9,860 nucleotides of DNA from Bifidobacterium breve (GTDB taxonomy: Bacteria; Actinomycetota; Actinomycetes; UBA12327): the NCBI GenBank assembly GCA_943332445.1, contig CALQPL010000021.1:1-9860 (forward strand), given 5' to 3'. The notes under the pieces are model-generated. The model saw only the letters and a program-made list of their open reading frames with translations, was not told the DNA's origin and did not search any database. Positions 7,993-9,860 of the stretch are shown one piece after another; within the stretch, counting starts at the first letter, position 1, and every line of letters begins with the position of its first letter. Position numbers and translations under genes: made by a program.

Positions 7993-8024
7993 CGATGTTT
8001 GGTGTCCCCATCGTAGGCGATGGG
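7993..8024 (-). promoter_or_regulatory. Hairpin region in the pdxS leader
   Basis: In the 86-nt gap before pdxS, the minus strand has arms CCCATCG and CGATGGG around the loop CCTA (8007-8024), a perfect 7-bp stem. The inner CGATG can instead pair with a downstream CATCG (7993-7997) across an 11-nt loop, so two exclusive foldings are possible just before the Shine-Dalgarno at 7982-7986. A -10-like TACGAT lies within the first hairpin (8010-8015), without a good -35. The element could be an operator, a leader switch, or a weak terminator for the upstream gene; no T-tract follows it. Confidence 0.4.
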
Positions 8025-8060
8025 CTTCAGCACGCGCGCGGTAGTGGCTTAGTGCGAAGA

Positions 8061-8588
8061 CTAGGCAAAACCGTCGGGCTGAGTCAGGTCACACTCGAGG
8101 CGTTCGGGCCACGCGGCGGTTCCCCAGAGCCGGAAAATCTTTACGATCGGCTTACGACGCATGGTCTGGCACTGGCGCACCGCATCGTCATGAAAAGTCT
8201 TGGCGTACTCGACCTTGCGACAGGTCCCCTGCAACTCATCCAGGATGTCGCTACCGCCAGGAACACCGGCAATCGCCGCAATGGTCTGAGCATCCGGAAG
8301 GGCAAAATTGAGGGCAACGGTGAGGGCTTCTTCAATGTCGGGATTGATCTCTTCGTCTCGACGCACCACGTGGGCGTAGGTATCGAAGGAGACAGCTGAG
8401 TCCGGAGTGGTCGCGCCCGGAAGGGCGGCCAACTCAGCAGCCTCGCTGGCTCGTCGAAGCAGCTGGTCTTGGAGAGCGCGTCGGGAGTTGTCCACGCGGA
8501 TGTGCAAGCGGTCGAGTCGCCCCGCCATCTGACTTAAGTAGATCGCCACTACGACCAGTGCAATCACGATCCAGGTCAGCGTGTTCAT
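8061..8588 (-). CDS. LemA-like membrane-anchored protein of unknown function
   Basis: This 175-residue protein has one N-terminal membrane segment (about 4-20, [15 protein letters not shown]) followed by a soluble, mostly helical part. The stretch [18 protein letters not shown]...[12 protein letters not shown] (23-54) and the later helix ending [18 protein letters not shown] (128-145) recall the LemA fold, where a membrane anchor is followed by a helical bundle with the pattern FYNDAVRDYN. The ending [18 protein letters not shown] also fits that family loosely. Similar proteins commonly sit between pimA and pdxS in actinobacteria. No catalytic motif is seen. Cys123, Cys140 and Cys166 are the only cysteines. 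The start is the ATG at 8588, which overlaps the pimA stop (ATGA) and has AAAGGGG 7 nt upstream; a longer in-frame start at 8609 is less likely. The link to pimA hints at an envelope role, but this is inference. Confidence 0.75.
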   Translation of the reverse strand: MNTLTWIVIALVVVAIYLSQMAGRLDRLHIRVDNSRRALQDQLLRRASEAAELAALPGATTPDSAVSFDTYAHVVRRDEEINPDIEEALTVALNFALPDAQTIAAIAGVPGGSDILDELQGTCRKVEYAKTFHDDAVRQCQTMRRKPIVKIFRLWGTAAWPERLECDLTQPDGFA

Positions 8589-9796
8589 TCGCGATCCCCT
8601 TTGCCCCACACTTTGGCTCGGCCAAAGGCCGTACCTGCTGCATCTTCGCGCACGACCTGCCCAGGCACGTGCACGCTCTCGTAGACGCCGATGACTTCAT
8701 CCACCAAGACATTCCAGTCGTACTTATAGGCCTGGTCTTTGCCGCGCGTCACGAAGTCTTGCCGCATGGCATCATCGCGCAGCACGTCGATGACGGCCTG
8801 TGCCAAGTCAGCGGAATTTTCGTTGGCAAACATCTTACCCACCGGGTCTGCACCCAACACTAAGGAAAATGCCTCAAGATCACTGGCAACAACAGCAGCT
8901 CCTGCAGCCATGGCCTCGAGCAAGATGATGCCGAAGCTTTCGCCACCGGTGTTCGGCGCAACAAAGACATCGGCGCGAGCCATCAGGGATGCCTTTTCGG
9001 CTTCGCTGATCCGGCCCAAGAAGTGCACACGGGAACGAACGCTTTTTGGGATCAATTTCGTAGCTTGGTCTGCATCACCGGGACCGGCGATAAAGAAGCG
9101 AGCCTTGGGGCATTGACCGGCAATCGTGGCTAGGGCTGGAGCCAACACTTGAAAACCCTTGCGCGGTTCGTCAATGCGACCCAGAAAGACCACGACCTGA
9201 GCATCTGCCGGCTCAATGGCCATCGGTTCGGCATCGGCGTATTCACTGACATCGACACCGTTGGGGATAGTCACCGTGCTGGCCCCGAAGAGTTCGCTGT
9301 GCTCGCCCAAGGTCACGTGCGCCGGAGCGCTCACCATGATGCGGGCAGACAGTTTTTCCAGTGCGACTTTCAAAAACCCTGCACTGACAGCCATCATGCG
9401 CGAACGAGCATTCGACGTATGAAAAGTCCCGACAAGTGCACCTTCAGAAACCAAACACGTGACAAGGGAAATACTCGGCGCAGCAGGTTCATGAACATGC
9501 ACGACATCAAAGTCGCCTTCGTCAATCCATTTGCGCACACGTTGACCAGAAAACGGACCAAACGCCAATCGCGCGACCGATCCGTTGTAGCGCACCGGAA
9601 TGGCACGACCAGCCGAAACAACAAAGTCGTCAGCGGTTTCCTCATCGCCAGGCGCCAGCACGGACACCTCATGCCCACGCGACTGCAATGCATGCGTTAG
9701 GTCGCGAATATGGGTTTGCACACCACCGGGAACATCCCACGAATACGGGCACACAATGCCGATGCGCAGTTTCGAGCCTGTTGATTCACTCGTCAC
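8585..9796 (-). CDS. pimA: Phosphatidylinositol alpha-mannosyltransferase PimA (GT4 family)
   Basis: PimA transfers the first mannose from GDP-mannose to the inositol of phosphatidylinositol at the inner face of the membrane, starting synthesis of PI mannosides. The 403-residue GT-B protein begins its N-terminal domain with RIGIVCPYSWDVPGGVQTH (11-29), followed by PVRYNGSVARLAFGP (67-81), DVVHVHEP (97-104) with the likely catalytic His102, and GTFHTS (123-128). The C-terminal nucleotide-sugar domain has FLGRIDEPRKG (204-214) and GGESFGIILLEAMAAG (284-299) with the donor-binding Glu286. These match mycobacterial PimA closely, much more than generic GT4 enzymes. A hydrophilic C-terminal tail follows about residue 377. 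The GTG at 9796 was chosen because AGGGG lies 6 nt upstream and it overlaps the preceding stop as GTGA; an in-frame TTG at 9841 would lie inside the upstream gene. Confidence 0.93.
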   Translation of the reverse strand: MTSESTGSKLRIGIVCPYSWDVPGGVQTHIRDLTHALQSRGHEVSVLAPGDEETADDFVVSAGRAIPVRYNGSVARLAFGPFSGQRVRKWIDEGDFDVVHVHEPAAPSISLVTCLVSEGALVGTFHTSNARSRMMAVSAGFLKVALEKLSARIMVSAPAHVTLGEHSELFGASTVTIPNGVDVSEYADAEPMAIEPADAQVVVFLGRIDEPRKGFQVLAPALATIAGQCPKARFFIAGPGDADQATKLIPKSVRSRVHFLGRISEAEKASLMARADVFVAPNTGGESFGIILLEAMAAGAAVVASDLEAFSLVLGADPVGKMFANENSADLAQAVIDVLRDDAMRQDFVTRGKDQAYKYDWNVLVDEVIGVYESVHVPGQVVREDAAGTAFGRAKVWGKGDRE

Positions 9797-9860
9797 GACA
9801 ATCCCCTGTCGCTGTCCCAGAACGATTGCATCATGTGCCAATCCGTGGGGTGCGCGGTGA
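9793..9860 (-). CDS. C-terminal end of a probable phosphatidylinositol mannoside acyltransferase
   Basis: Only the last 21 codons and the TGA stop are in the window. They read TAHPTDWHMMQSFW followed by DSDRGLS. The pattern P-x-DWHM-x-Q-x-x-W is the usual C-terminal end of actinobacterial LpxL/HtrB-like acyltransferases that add a fatty acid to PIM lipids, and such a gene normally sits directly upstream of pimA. The stop overlaps the pimA start as GTGA. Identification rests on a short peptide plus position, so it is tentative. Confidence 0.6.
   Translation of the reverse strand, partial: TAHPTDWHMMQSFWDSDRGLS
9803..9807 (-). promoter_or_regulatory. Ribosome binding site deciding the pimA GTG start
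   Basis: AGGGG on the minus strand is 6 nt from the GTG at 9794-9796, inside the 3' end of the upstream gene. It favours the 403-residue PimA over the extended TTG form. Confidence 0.7.

Noticed and set aside
9149..9700. Plus-strand open frame (183 codons) opposite pimA
   Set aside because: It is antisense to a well-supported glycosyltransferase and shows no domain or upstream Shine-Dalgarno of note.

Overview
This is a conserved chromosomal stretch from an actinomycete-type bacterium (Actinomycetota) of moderate GC, about 57% by eye. The evidence is a PimA-type phosphatidylinositol mannosyltransferase (PI mannosides are an actinobacterial lipid class), the gene order pimA - small LemA-like membrane protein - pdxS - pdxT - yebC - ruvC - ruvA - ruvB - secD - secF - rel, and an SOS box of the Gram-positive/actinobacterial LexA type. 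No mobile element, CRISPR array, rRNA or tRNA was seen, and the genus cannot be named from the sequence.

All ten complete genes and both partial ones lie on the minus strand, so transcription runs from high to low coordinates. In that order: the last 21 codons of a PIM acyltransferase-like gene (9793-9860); pimA (8585-9796); a LemA-like anchored protein (8061-8588); the pyridoxal 5'-phosphate synthase pair pdxS (7072-7974) and pdxT (6473-7075); yebC (5724-6476); the Holliday-junction genes ruvC (5165-5686), ruvA (4581-5168) and ruvB (3559-4584); the protein-export genes secD (1899-3461) and secF (796-1899); and the first 242 codons of a bifunctional (p)ppGpp synthetase/hydrolase rel (1-728, cut by the window edge).

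The genes form five tightly packed blocks. Inside each block, neighbours overlap by 4 nt (ATGA or GTGA) or 1 nt (TGATG), which suggests translational coupling: acyltransferase/pimA/LemA-like, pdxS/pdxT/yebC, ruvC/ruvA/ruvB, secD/secF, then rel. Only four gaps break the chain (86, 37, 97 and 67 nt). Three of them hold something recognisable: a perfect 7-bp hairpin before pdxS, a perfect CGAAC-N4-GTTCG LexA box before ruvC, and an 8-bp bulged hairpin before secD. No intrinsic terminator with a T-tract was seen in any gap, so read-through between blocks is possible.

The window is mainly housekeeping: envelope glycolipid synthesis, vitamin B6 synthesis, DNA repair, protein export and the stringent response. 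I found no convincing new system. The points most worth a second look are the SOS box that sets both regulation and start site of ruvC, the absence of yajC between ruvB and secD, the structured leaders of pdxS and secD, the uncharacterised LemA-like protein, and the single cysteine pair in the outer domain of SecD.
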